This document shows, piece by piece, positions 1 to 12,700 of a stretch of DNA of 64,000 nt (position 1 is its first letter; every line of letters starts with the position of its first letter). Made by a program: the position numbers and the translations under genes. This stretch comes from Clusia tigrina. Taxonomy: Eukaryota; Arthropoda; Insecta; Diptera; Clusiidae. The notes below the pieces were generated by a model, which searched no databases, had not been told where the DNA came from, and was given only the letters and a program-made list of their open reading frames with translations. The stretch spans positions 16,760,001-16,824,000 of the forward strand of contig OV050033.1 in assembly GCA_920105625.2 (NCBI GenBank). The letters run 5' to 3'.

Positions 1-80
1 ACATACTCGTACATACTTACATTCATACATACATTCATGCATACATATATATACATATACATATAAACATATATAATTGA
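1..80. repeat. ATAC/ATAT-rich simple repeat
   Basis: The window opens inside a degenerate microsatellite of ACAT, ATAC and ATAT steps. It may continue beyond the left edge. Confidence 0.8.
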
Positions 81-1080
81 TAATGAATGAAACATTGTAT
101 TTATGCTTAGATGTGTAAGGTAAACCAAAGACTTTTTTCTTTGAATATAGTATAAAATAAAAGGGAAAAATAAAATTAAATTAAATAAAATACATACACG
201 TATATATGAGCTGTAAGAACCCATATATAGGAAGAAGAAATTAAAACAAAACTGGAGTGTGTTTATTATTTGTTGCAAGGAGAGGTGGGCTGAAGGCCAA
301 AGTGAAAAAGTAAGTATTGCAAAGGATGAATTGGGCAAAAGTTATGAAGAAGCTGTGCTTACACAGAAGAGGAACAACTCATCGTGCATTGCTGTGAGGT
401 ACGCTGCGGGGTCCTTCCACTGTTGTAGCAGTTTGACACTAGCAGCCATATTACCACAGTATGGACACTATTATACCGAATAGAGCTGCATATATGTGAA
501 GTTGTTTAGTGTAAGTACTGGTTGCCAAAGTAGTCAACTCTTCTCTAAGGAACACTATGCAGAGTATGAAATTACATCTGTGACCCTCTGCTTTTGCTAT
601 TGAGCCAACAAGCTGAATCATTGTGCTTGACTCGTAGCTTAGGTAGGTTGGGCAGCCGCATCACCAACAAAACAGTGATGCCACTTAGACCACCAGTTAG
701 GTCCATTGTGAGTCCAGGAAATATGGCCTGAAAATACCACTTATGCTTTTTATTTTGATAACCCCAAATCACAAATGTATGGGTTACTAAGCACTCATTG
801 GGTTCTTGAGGAATTTGGCTTTGTCTTGATAATAGATTTGTTAGATTTGTTTAAGGGTGAAAGACACAGTTTCCAGGGCTCTGCCAGTGATGTGAAACCT
901 CTGGAGCCAAAACTTGTCATCACGTTTATCGAGAGGATAGGACTCAAATATGTACTTGGAACCTCTGATGGGGGGCACAATAGATTGAAAGGTCGCGGTG
1001 CTTAAATCCCCTACACACAATAATACACAGTATGAGAAGGATTTGAAGGTCAAAAGATACTTCCTGAAAGTACAAAAGAT
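81..1080. other. Non-coding, nothing recognised
   Basis: AT-rich sequence with only short chance reading frames of 60-76 codons on both strands. None has a recognisable domain or sustained coding character, and no structural RNA was seen. Confidence 0.5.
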
Positions 1081-1104
1081 TAATTTAGAGGATTCAACTG
1101 ATTT

Positions 1105-1195
1105 TATTATATACCGCGACTTGAATGAACTATTGTGATGCCCTATTTATTAAAAAGATGAGGATAGTCTTATATATAGATCTTCTGTCAGGTTG
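1105..1195 (-). repeat. Decayed LINE-like remnant
   Basis: This stretch aligns by eye with 41873-41975. Both share a 'cgacctgaa...ctattgtgatgccc' type core, then 'tagtct' and 'ctgtcaggtt' blocks in the same order, with many differences. The second copy lies within an antisense LINE (RNase H part), so this is probably an old fragment of the same family. The strand follows that inference. Confidence 0.45.
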
Positions 1196-1199
1196 ATTT

Positions 1200-3200
1200 C
1201 AGACAGACAGAAACTCATCATTTTTTTTCTTGATATAGAGCGAACATTCAATTGGAAAGTATATAACAATATTTTAAGAGGAATATCCAGACACTTTTGT
1301 CGCCTACTCCTCTTTTCCAGCTTTGTAACTTTTAAGATGGTAATTAGTTATCTTTAGGAGCATCTAGGGTTCCTTTTATAAATATCTCCAGTATGTACTT
1401 CAAATAATATACACGACGTACACACTGTGGTCACCAGGAACTGATACGTTCTCCTCATCCCTCTTAGTGATGACCAGTTTACGAGTATGTATCAAAAAGT
1501 AGAACTATATAATCCACAATGTTACCATGTAATTTGATTAAATTTGCTTTGTTTTTGATGTCATGGGTTCCGATTATTTGTGACTCTATTTATTATTGAC
1601 AATATAACGATGTTTGGATAGTCCCTGATATTATAAATATTACCAACACTCATTTAAGTTGGCTTCCAGCTTTGCTTTAGAGCAGCCAATTATATTAGTG
1701 TGCCCACCAATCATGAATACAATCATACATGATTCAAAGTGCATTTATAAATGTGTGAAACTTTTAAACTTATTGAGTAAACCGTGGACTGTGAACTATA
1801 TTAATATAAGATATATAAAACTTGAACAAACTCAGAACAAACGAATTCTGAGACTTCGAATTTATAACGAAGACCATAAAAAATTATCGAAAAGAATTGA
1901 TGCCAGAGACAATCAAATTAGTTGTAGAGAAACTAACTTCCGATCTGCCTACTGGTGAGTTGAAAAGAAAACCAACAATCCCCAATCAAGACCGTCTCTT
2001 TTCTCACCTTACCAATGCTTAGTGCTTTTTAGTTATCAGTTAGTTACTGTAATAAATATTATAGTAGTGTTTGTACATGATTAAGGTCTCGATGTTAGTT
2101 GTGGTGGTGATGTCGTACGTCTTTTAAGCCCATTTCACAAATATCAGCTTCAGTTGCTCTGCTTCTCTGTGTTCTTTTTAGATTTGGGATGCAGACAGAT
2201 GTCAAATTTTAGTCATTCATCGATGCGGATGGCTGTAATCTGGCTTTCTAGAAACTCCGTGTTATATGTGGTTCGATGAACACAAACATGGATCAAATCG
2301 GCTGATGGGTGATCAATTAACTCCGTATAACTTATTTTTCTGTATGTAATTTTAGTAGGAAAATGTTTTCACTTGCAGAAATTAGTTCTTTCGTGGAAAC
2401 TTCATCGATTACGAATAAGTCGATTCAACTCCAGTTTGTAGGTACCAGTATAGTAACAAAGAAATCCATCCCGTGAGAAATTAATAATCACAGAATAGTT
2501 CAGTAAAGTTCCCAGATACGTACATTCCTTCTCCTTTCTGAGACTTCTGACATTCATAAAAGAGTCAAAAAAGTTTGAAAATGTGTAACCGCGATTTCAC
2601 ATTCCTTTATCTCCCCCCTCCACCCAAATATTTGCAGGCTTATAGTACAATGAGTATCAATGCCTCTGAGCTTGGAGACCTCCTTCTTCGCGGTTCTTTG
2701 CGGTTCTACGGACTACTCCACTTCTATTCTATTCCATTCTAAATATTTAAAATGCTTCATTTAATATAGGGCAAAAAATAAATATTAGAAGAGATAATTT
2801 TGCTCCTCAGTAAGTCGGCATATTTAGCAAATAAATCAGTACGCTTTTATATACATTTTATATATTGTTTATATTATGATCAAATCAACTAAATCAGGAC
2901 TCTTTTATAATGATCTGCCTTTAATTTCTTCGTACATTTCTGATTAGCGGCTCCACCGACCCTCTGTGGTCAGTCTAACCAGTCCACTGTAACTGCCTCA
3001 AATGCTCCTCTGCTCATAATTGTTAGCTTCACTTCCACTTCGCAGCCCCTGAACCGCACGTTGAACGCCACGCATGTGGATTTTTCACACGTCATAAAAT
3101 TGCATTTAAAACTGCTAAACCAAAATGTCAATTTTGTTATGTTGTTGATAAGTAAATATCAGCGCAAATTGCTCTAATTGCATTTAATTTACCAACATCA
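1200..3200. other. Non-coding, nothing recognised
   Basis: AT-rich unique sequence. The 99-codon frame at 1659-1958 shows no recognisable domain. Without database comparison I see neither exon nor element here. Confidence 0.5.
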
Positions 3201-3218
3201 ACACTAGCGCCAGCCCAG

Positions 3219-3219
<1 letters not shown>

Positions 3220-3249
<30 letters not shown>
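3220..3249. repeat. (CA)n microsatellite
   Basis: An uninterrupted run of 15 CA dinucleotides. The surrounding 3.1-4.2 kb is rich in shorter CA/GT runs, which produce several spurious Cys- or His-rich frames on both strands. Confidence 0.95.
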
Positions 3250-3251
<2 letters not shown>

Positions 3252-5580
3252 AATAGAGGCCTATGCAAACATACAAGCAAGCATGGTGTCAGCGCTGGCG
3301 CTACCACAGCCAACTGCATTACTGTCTATCAATGTGCGCTTAAAAGGTTAAATTGAGGTTAAATTGTCTAATCACTAATTTTGCATCTAAAATACACATA
3401 AATACATCCACGCCCACAACCGCCGCCACACACTCGCAGCATACACCAGCTCCGTTTTTATGGTATAACCAGGAGCCAGGAGTGTGCCTGAGTGTGCTTG
3501 CCGCGTGGCTCGTGGCTCCTGCTCGCCTACATTGTTGCACACAAATTGCACTTGCGATATTAAACAGCAAATAATCGATTACGCGCTTCGGCGTGCCACA
3601 ATTCTGCATGGAGCCCATTTAAATGCGTGTTCATTTATATTGTTTTATTTATGTTTTTTTTTGTTTTGTTTTTCCCCATGCGTATGTGCGAAAGTAGAAA
3701 CTTTTCCCCCACACACACAGCCAAACACACACACTTGCATACGCAGCAGCACGCATGTGGAGCAAAAACTACCGCTACAGTTGATTACAAGCCTTGTGCA
3801 AACTTTTTGCCACACCACTCGCAGCACAACTCGCACAGTAACACCAACTCACTCTCGTACGACCCAGTGCACACACACATTTGCACACGCATACATCCAT
3901 GCATATGCATATGGCTGGAGCATATTGTGTTTTGCGGGGGGTTGGCCGCGTATAACTTATTTAACAAAATGAAATTTAGGTTGAAACTGAAATTAAAACG
4001 TAACGAATCGAGTGTGAAAAACGAAAGAAACAAACGAAACTCAATTTAGAATTTAGTTTGGAGTTTATTATGCACAATTGTTGTTTTTTTCCTTCTTTAT
4101 TTGTGTCTGCGCGAGTGTGTGTGCGTGTGCAATTGTACAGGGTGTGGGAATGTTGCGAGCATGTTATACGAATGTTTAAGGTAAAAGCAAATATTGTTCC
4201 CGTCAAATGGAAAGGAAGGCTCGTAAGATTACCGGAGATGTTCTGCGAACACATTCATTAATTATTTAGATACTTTGCTGAAGCACCTAAAAGTATGCTT
4301 CGAGTATATAAACCAAATATTTTGAATCGAATGTTCAATCGGTATTAATTTACGAATAATGTAAATATTATTAAATAATTTTTTAAATAAATAATATTAA
4401 TAAAAAAATTATAGTATAAATAATAATCAGAAATATTCCGGAATGTATTGAGTACCTAACTCAGGTTAATATACTGAAACCTTAATCATGGTTCATCATT
4501 ATAAGAGGCTGATATATTGTGATGAAATACCACATGCTTTTAGAGTATATTTTAATCATCACTTGCTGAGGCTTAAGCAGAGACTGCGGTCAATGGTGAA
4601 AACAGTCGATGGAGGTAGGAAGCTGTAAAAGAATTGGCTACGCCCCTTAGGGGATTGTTCTCACACCGGAGATTTATTGGTTCCGGAGGCTTTTGAACGC
4701 CACTGAAACTATGTTCTATATCAACCCCACTATGCTCCTTTGTATGCTTCACTTTCTACATCAATGTTCCAGCCTAAGCTTACCCTCGTTAGAAGTAGCT
4801 TTTTTGAATTTCACATCAGTTGATATTTGAAATATCAAATCACTTTTGCAAAACACAAAAACTGTGTTTGATCAGGAACATTTGGAATAGTTTTTGGAAT
4901 AGTGACTTTGAGCAATCGCAAAGCCGTTTTAGGACGTCCCTTCACTTGCTCATCCCTAAGGTATCACAGCCTTCATCATTTCATAGGTGATAGAGGTATC
5001 CTTTCATCGCACTCGTGACTAAATAGACCAGCTTTAAATTGCTGTTAAAATATCGCTCTGAAGTATTTCCAACAAAAATTCAAATTTTAGAAAGTAGATT
5101 TTGAAAACGAAACTAAAATTCAAACGGAACAATTCCTGAGGGCACGTTTTCTTGAATGTCTTGCAGAGAATCCTTCATAAGTATAACAGCTCATTGCATC
5201 AGAGAATCGCACTGGTTCGTCATTCAGTGCCAGGGGGGTGTTGTCAGGACACATGTCTTTGTGGTACTACAACTGGGAAATTCCTGGCCTAGGTGAGGTT
5301 CCTTTTGCTACCACTCTAAGCTAAAATTAACCTGAAGTGGAATGTACTTTTAGATAATCTGAGAAAATTAAATATGGCAAAATGAATGCACAGTCCTCCG
5401 AAAAATTGTAGAAGGACCGTACTTCCTGCAGGGACCATGTACAATACTAGTGGCGTTGATATCTAAAGATGTGCTGAACTTTTCAATTGCCATCATAAAT
5501 ATATTCACAGGAGATCTCTAAATGGGCGCGGACAAATTAGACGAATGTTGCTCATCACTCGGTTTCATTTTTTAATTAAT
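3250..5580. other. Non-coding; CA-rich then AT-rich
   Basis: 3.25-4.2 kb has CA/GT-rich low-complexity sequence whose longest frames (162 and 140 codons, overlapping) are compositional artefacts. 4.33-4.44 kb is almost pure A/T. One copy of the dispersed CCTAAAAGTATGC motif lies at 4286-4300. No gene or complete mobile element is recognised. Confidence 0.5.
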
Positions 5581-5582
5581 AT

Positions 5583-5720
5583 TGTGAGGACTAAAATCTT
5601 CAGTGGAAATTTTGGCCAATACTACAAGTGACAGAGACCCTACTCAACTACACCCACACACACATCACGAATAGTAAAACCCGAACAATTGCCTCAAAGA
5701 ACCGCCCACAATACAAATCG
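5583..5720 (+). repeat. Diverged LTR fragment related to the 26.9-kb element
   Basis: The first roughly 140 bases resemble the start of the LTRs at 26924 and 31014. They begin TGTGAGGACTAAAATCTT against TGTAAGAACCAAAATCTT in the intact LTR. Matching blocks around 'aaattttggcc', 'actacaa.tgacagag', 'cacacacatcacga' and 'acccgaac' then follow in the same order. Similarity fades near 5720, and no internal region, hairpin array or second LTR is seen nearby. This is probably a truncated old copy or the relic of a solo LTR. Confidence 0.7.
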
Positions 5721-5826
5721 AAGCAAGAAAGAAAGCTACGATGATCTTAAATGTCAGATCCTTCCGTGTAATCGAATTGCAAATCGATAGATCAGTGTTG
5801 TCATTTAGAACCAATGAGTTTCCTTT

Positions 5827-5972
5827 GAGTCCCATGCTGACTCTACAGGAGTCCCATGCAGACTCTACATGATCCCATGCAGACTCTACAGGAGTCCCAT
5901 TCAGACTCTACAGGAGTCCCATTCAGACTCTACATGATCCCATGCAGACTCTACAGGAGTCCCATGCAGACC
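5827..5972. repeat. 22-bp tandem repeat, about 7 copies
   Basis: Units contain CCCATGCAGACTCTACA followed by GGAGT or a one-base-shorter TGAT variant. About seven units run head to tail. It begins about 100 bp after the LTR relic. Confidence 0.9.
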
Positions 5973-8900
5973 TTAGAACATATTAAATTCTATAAGTATA
6001 CTTAAATTAATCTGTGTTCACACATTTCAGTTAGTTTCTCAGTGTTTAATATGACCAGATAGAAAGCTCAATTACGAATAGAAATTTTATAACACAAGGA
6101 ACATAAAACAGAAAATTCGCAAAAATCATATCCTTTTCTATATAAAGAGGAATATACGAATCCCGAATTCCTCTGAGCTTCATATTGGGATAGTACCAAG
6201 ACTGCATACTTCAGAGTTGCTAATCTCTGAGCAAAGCTTTGAGTATCAAGTAATGACAAAGTAAACTACAAAGATTACCAGGCATTAATACAATCTTTTG
6301 AAAGTCATATAAAGAAGTTGTAGAGTGACTGTATATCCAGGAACAGACCCACAAATGATACAAAAGAGTCCAAAACCTCCAACGGAAAACTGCTCGAATC
6401 TAAAACTGGCTATAAACTGCAACATATGGGGATGGCGCTAACACGATAGAACGGAATTGTGTTGCTCACAGCTGTGCCGTGTTTGTGAAAACAGCGAATA
6501 AGGAAAGAAATGAGTTAACGCCGAAAGCGTATTAAGAGAGCAACAGAGTTGTCTTTACGTTGTTGGAAGTTTGCTTCTAAAAATTTTCCGTTAGTGAAAC
6601 CAGTTTTATTCTAAAACAAAAACTCCGCTACTACCCGTAAAAGTGCTGCACTGCGAGCATGAACTGCCAAGTACCTTGTATAGCGCTGCCGGTGAATGTG
6701 CGTGTGTTAATCATACTGCAACATGGCCTTGCAAAGCGCCCGAGGTGCAACATTTCCAATTAAACTAACAAAAAATGAGGTGCATTCATGTGCATGTGAG
6801 TATTTACTTTGTCCAATGTGTGTGTGTGTGTGTGTGTGTCAGGTATGTGTGAGTGTACGGCAGGTATGTGTGAGTGTGTGTGAGTTGTGCGCTTGTTGTG
6901 CCAGAATGGCATTTAAGCGAAACTGCAATTGCTGGCAGATAATTGGCTCACAGTTTCATAATTGTGCCGAGCCCGCCCAGCAGCACAGAGTTTCGCTACA
7001 ATTGCTGTTGTTGCTGTTTAGAGGCAGTTTCTCTGCCAGGGCTCCTGCCACTGACCTCTCTCTCTCGACAATTATCGAGTTAATTAGCCGAGTTTTTTGC
7101 GCTCCATATGCAGATTTACAGCATGTTTGTTTAGCTGCTGACTATATGAGCAAATGTTAACACATATGGTCACCTTAATGCTGGCTCCTCAATTCATTGT
7201 GTCGTTGTTTGAATGAGTGTCGACATTATTTTACTCAGTAATACACACGCTCGCACGCACACTCACACACTCGCACACTCACACAATCGTATACGTGTCT
7301 GTTGCGTAAGCTTTTTTGTTAACAAAATTGTTTTGCATAATTCTAGGCCGATTAAAATTAATTCAGATTTTAAATTGTGTTGCTTAACGGTAATTCCTGT
7401 TTGGATTATATTAGCTTTCTATGTTAAATTGAAATTAAAATTCGGTTACTAAAGTATCAGCACTGCTACCAGAGTAGAGCAGATCCGAGCAGAGTGTGTG
7501 GCGGGCGGAAAGAGTGTCTATTTTGTTATAAATTTGAACTATGCAGATATTCTCAAATTTTGTACGTAATTAGGAATATTTTCAGACTCGAGTGTGTATG
7601 CGGGCGCATACTTACGCAATACAATCTGTGTGCTTCACCCACACACATATTTCATTCATTTTGAATAATTCATAAGCCTCCTAAATTTATGCAACAAAAT
7701 ATTTGTGCCATTGAAAAAGTAAATCAATTCAGAAACAAATAATTCAATTAATTTGTTATTTGTTTGTGTGAGTGCGAGTGTGGAGGGGAATGAATTTTAC
7801 AATTTCATTTTCACGTTGTATTTGCAGCAACTAAATACAATTTACTGAATATTTCTAAATATTTCTGCAGCATATTTATGCGAAGGTAACTAAAATATTT
7901 AATTTGATTTGCAGCAAACTCGTAAAAGCGGGAATTGCACATAAATGAGCAAACAAAAATGGCTAATCAATTATTTGCACTTGGGGGATACTTTGAATAT
8001 TTGCTAAAATTGAATGATGAAAAATCGGGGAATACTTTTGGGCGCACAACATGCGAAAATTTTCCAGTAAAGCTCTGTTTATCCCAATTTGCGTTTCAAT
8101 TTCCTTCTAAAGTGACTTGATTTAGTCACTTCAGCAGCACTTAAATTAAATCTGCAAATAACGTACGAGTGCCTAAAAGTGTGCTTGGAAATTTGCAGTA
8201 ATTGCTCGTTACTTGGCAATAAGTGTGTGCAGTGGTTGCTTGGTTCACAGCAATTTGCCAGCATCTTGACTGACTCACTCACACCAAAAGAGTTATCGTT
8301 ACGGAGGTGCTTTTGTGCTCGAACTCGCATGTAATTAACCAATTGAGAATTGCATATGTCGAAGGCGCCACTCCAAATGCTCGCAATGTGCAGTGACAGT
8401 GATAAACGTGGCTGCTTAAGGAAGGTCGTAAATTCTCCCTCAGCTTTCACTGGTTCGAAAAACACATTCCTACACTCGGTCTAATATGACATTCAATTAG
8501 TTTATTGATTAAATAAAACAATTAAATTTATATTAATGCCTGTCTGTGTTTGTGTGTGGTTGTGTGGTGCGCCACTACAGTGTGCACAACACTTAGCAGT
8601 GGAGTACAATAATTCTTTGCCAGGACGCCAGCAATGTGAGCAACAGCTCCACAGTATTAGAAGTAGTAAAACAATTTAATACTGTAACATACAAAATTAA
8701 TGAGGCCATAAAATGAACAAGAAAATTACACACGCACATATTGACACACACACACACACATACAGTCACACAACCATACTCTGGCTTGGCGAACACTTGC
8801 TCCTTTGTGTACTTCTGCAGGCGTACTTGTTAGGACAACTCTTTGTCATAGAATTTGTAGGCATCACTTACAATTACGTGAACGTCGGCATGCATGCGAT

Positions 8901-9640
8901 GCAGCCACGCGGGGGAGCGTGCGGGACATGTTCATGTGAGCATGTGTATTTGTGTTTAAATTTGAATTTGTCATCATCATCATGATCGTCATCATCGTCA
9001 TCACTATCATCGTCATTGACATTTTTCCCTTTAAATGTGGCATCATTAATCACGCAGCACAAACACAAATTAAATGTTCGCATGGAAATAATCATGAAAT
9101 ATGGTCACCTTGAATTTATGTCTATTGTGCAGTGCTATTCTGTGGGTAGGTGTCTTAATCTATTAAATTTGCTGGCAAACCCAACTACCACCTCAATATA
9201 TATCGGTGTGTGTGTGTGTGTGTGTGTTTGCCGTTCGTGCCGCCTCTTTAGTGACTCTTGTTTGCTGTTGTTTCTGTGGTTGTTTTCCTCGGCAACTGCT
9301 TCTGTACACACATCTTTAAGTAGATTTTAATTACCCAACATTCTGGAGCTGAATACGCTGTGGTTTCGAGCAGCTAATGATACCGAGCAAGCGTCTACTC
9401 ACACATTAGCATTGCACGCACACATCCAAAGCTCCTTTCGGTTTAAATTTTATCATAAATTTCGAGGAAATTTAATCATTTATCATGGAAACCAGCAAAA
9501 TGTGATACTTGGCGCAGCGCTCATTACGGCCTTTAAGTGGGCGGATTTTAACACTGCCGTGCTGTGAGTCTTCAGCGCAGCTCGTGCACCGACTATGCAA
9601 AATGAAACGAATGATGGTGTCGTCGAACTCTCCATAATGC
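5973..9640. other. Non-coding with GT/CA and TCA microsatellites
   Basis: Unique-looking sequence with a (TG)n run near 6817-6839, CA runs near 7250-7285 and 8745-8760, a TCA-rich run near 8970-9018 and (GT)n at 9206-9228. Frames up to 145 codons coincide with these runs and have no recognisable domain. One motif copy (CCTAAAAGTGTGCTT) lies at 8172-8186. It could be intronic or intergenic. Confidence 0.5.
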
Positions 9641-9645
9641 TACAC

Positions 9646-9746
9646 CCTAAAAGTAGGCTTGCTGTAAGTAAAGCTGTGTATTCACAATTTGGGGCTTAGA
9701 ACTTTGCTAGAAGACGCGAGACTTAACACTGCCACATACTTTTAGG
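9646..9746. repeat. Inverted pair of the dispersed CCTAAAAGTATG motif
   Basis: CCTAAAAGTAGGCTT at 9646-9660 faces CATACTTTTAGG at 9735-9746, giving a 12-base imperfect inverted repeat about 100 bp end to end. I see no convincing target duplication, so calling it a MITE would be speculative. Confidence 0.35.
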
Positions 9747-12700
9747 ATAAACCTTTGTAGTATGGAAGATGGTACGTACTCTCGTATAGTTCGTGGAGTA
9801 AGGATAGTAATGTATCTAGAGGGAGAAAATATTATTAGAAGTAAATGTAAGTGTGCCTTCAAGCAGGAAATTTTATGTTCTTAGGAGACGCGAGTTATAA
9901 AAGAGACTGTTTGCATCTAGAGAAAGGCAAATATTATAAAGGAAAATATTAAAAGAATAAAGGAATATATTTTTAAAGGAATTTTCAGTTCACTTTCTCT
10001 CCAGCAGTTCACAGATATAATCAATTTCTCTCTCAAAGTTCTCTTCTGCGATGATTCGTTAGGTCTTCAGCAATTTTGACGACTTTTCAAGCCACAATTT
10101 CGGCAATATGTATTCGACTTATAATTGATACAACCAGTCCATTTCAATTTGGTTGATTATTGACGAATTATTGATGCCCTAGATGTTCACTACATTTTCT
10201 TTGAGGTATATAGGAAATGTGGAGAGTCAAGAGTAAGAGACACCTTACAACATCTGCTTTTTGTCTATCCCTAGATCTCACGAACATGACAAAAATACTT
10301 TGGAGAGTTATCTGGTTGGAAAGACTAAAAGAGGTTTTATTTCTGTGATTCACCACTCTTAAAAAATTGAGCTGAAATGTGTTCTTATTTAATTATATTT
10401 TCTTCCTCGATCCCTAAATGGACATACATATAGTATACTAAGGACCTAGCATGTCTCATTTGATCAGCCCTTTTAACCCAACCAAGCCCACATTTGCAAG
10501 ATTCATTTGACTCATCTACTGTTGAATACTCACTTGCAAGGTGGAAAGTTCTGAAGCCATACTAAAGAACTGAATTGAAGTTGAAGATCCTTACCTTGAG
10601 AGGGGCTGATAAAGAAGAGAAGCTCTTGATCTTTTTGATCTAAGACAACACATATTTTCCCTTCCCAATCCGAATTTGTATGTCCATCTTTCGTTCATTC
10701 ATCTGTGCCAATAGTTCTGCCTAAGATGATAACGTTTCGGAGTTCCACGCAATTTTTGTCTCAGATTTAGAACAGGTGTTGTTGGAAGTGTGGTCAAGAA
10801 CATTTTTCCAATTGATGAATGTTTCAGTGGTATTGGAATGTGAGAATAACATCAGCAAATATGGTTGAAAGCCAAGGGACTGGACTGGATACTGTTTCAT
10901 CATCAAGCGAGGATGTGATCATTATACATTAATTTAACCAGTCGAAGGTGTTGGATGGCATCCATGATATAATAGATTAGGTTCGGCTTGTTTCGTGTCT
11001 TAAGCTAAACATCCACACATCAAAACATTGACTCATCAAACTTTGATTCTCCAATTTAGTAACCATTCTTCGACACGTATGATGTGATTCTTCAGTTTTT
11101 GTGAGGCAAAGTTGGAATCTTTATGCGAATATATAATTATGAGGTATCATCTGCCAAGGAAAAAAGTGTTTGGAAATAAATGAAGGAATCATATAATCTT
11201 TCAGCAGGCTTGTATTCAAAACCACTCTGAAGTGTTTGTTGCTCATAACTGATTTTCACTGGTGTGGCTAAGATCAATGGACAGTAAATTAGTTTACCCC
11301 AAATTTGATTGATTGTGGATTTTCTATCAAAAAATTTGAAGCACGAGTAATTGGCATTTTGACTATGAAGCTCCGTACTTCATATCCCATTTGACATGTT
11401 TATGATGTCAGTGGAATCAACTCCGTGTGCTTGTCTGCGTATCAGTGGTCAATTCTTTATAAAGTTAAATGAAATTGCATTCACATTCTATTTATCAAGT
11501 GGGAATATGCCTAAAGACCTTTAATCACTTAAGTATAGAATCCATTAAAATAGATTCAATAAAAGGACACTTTATTTTAGAAAGTTAGGCTCAAATTAAA
11601 CAGGTGTAGACGGTGTCGTTTTACATAAATGTTATTTGAAGTTGAGCCCGTTACGTCGCCATTCAAACCATTGTCTTAAGAAGTTGTCCATTGTGAAGCC
11701 CTAATCACGTTTGACTATAACTGAGTAATGATAAGTTCTTTCTCTCGGGATTGTGCACTATCAACTGTAGTAATTGCAACATCAACGCACACCTCCGCCG
11801 TAATTGATATTTGATGATGTCAAACATATTCATGAACAAACCCTACGCACCCAAGCAACTACTTGCAGTGAGTATGGGAGTCTGAATAAGGCTTGTGTCA
11901 ATACTCGGAAAGTGTTCAGTACACTTCGACACTTTACACTGATGTTTATCGTTTGCCGCTTAAAATTCCCATACCGTCTTTTGCAGCGACCGCACCACTT
12001 TGAGGGCCGACAATTCCTTTAAGTGCCTAATAAATGGATCAAAAGTTGTTGCGTTGGGGTTCAGGAGCCTCCCCTTAGTGCTTCACTTGTTACAAATTAC
12101 ATTTATTACCGTCATTGACATTTGGTAATTTTTGTTGTCGCTGCTGTTGGTGTGGCTGTATTAGCGTTTAGATTTATTGCACTTTATTACGAATAATTAC
12201 GTATTTATGGGCTCATAGCTGACATTTCTCAGTTCAATATCACACCAGCAACTGAATGAATAAATCAATCGAGTTGGGTATGAGTATCATAAATAAGAGG
12301 TTATGTTCAGGCTTACAGACTTCCTGCCCAGCACTTTAGCGTATTAGGTACGACATTTACGATTACATACTCCTATGTACCCAGTGTGCCTATGTGGATG
12401 GGAGTGTGTATGTGTGTGTGTGAGGATAATTAGTAACCCGAGCCTACTTGCCTGACGTGAGCATTTGTGTGTATAATGATGTATAAGATAAGCGTGTATG
12501 CATATGCGGCTATTTATATCTTGTATTGATTTATTTGCCGATTTCAGAGCAAATGCGAGAATGGACAATTAAATTGTGGTAATCATTAGAAGTGAATTTG
12601 CTAAATTGAAATTTGCAAGCATCACAACCTGAAGCAGGCATCCCCATACACATATACTCACTCACACTCACTCATACTCACACACACTCCCTCATACTCC

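Noticed and set aside
3484..4049. Overlapping 162- and 140-codon plus-strand frames
   Set aside because: They run through CA/GT low-complexity DNA in competing frames and show no domain or splice-like structure.
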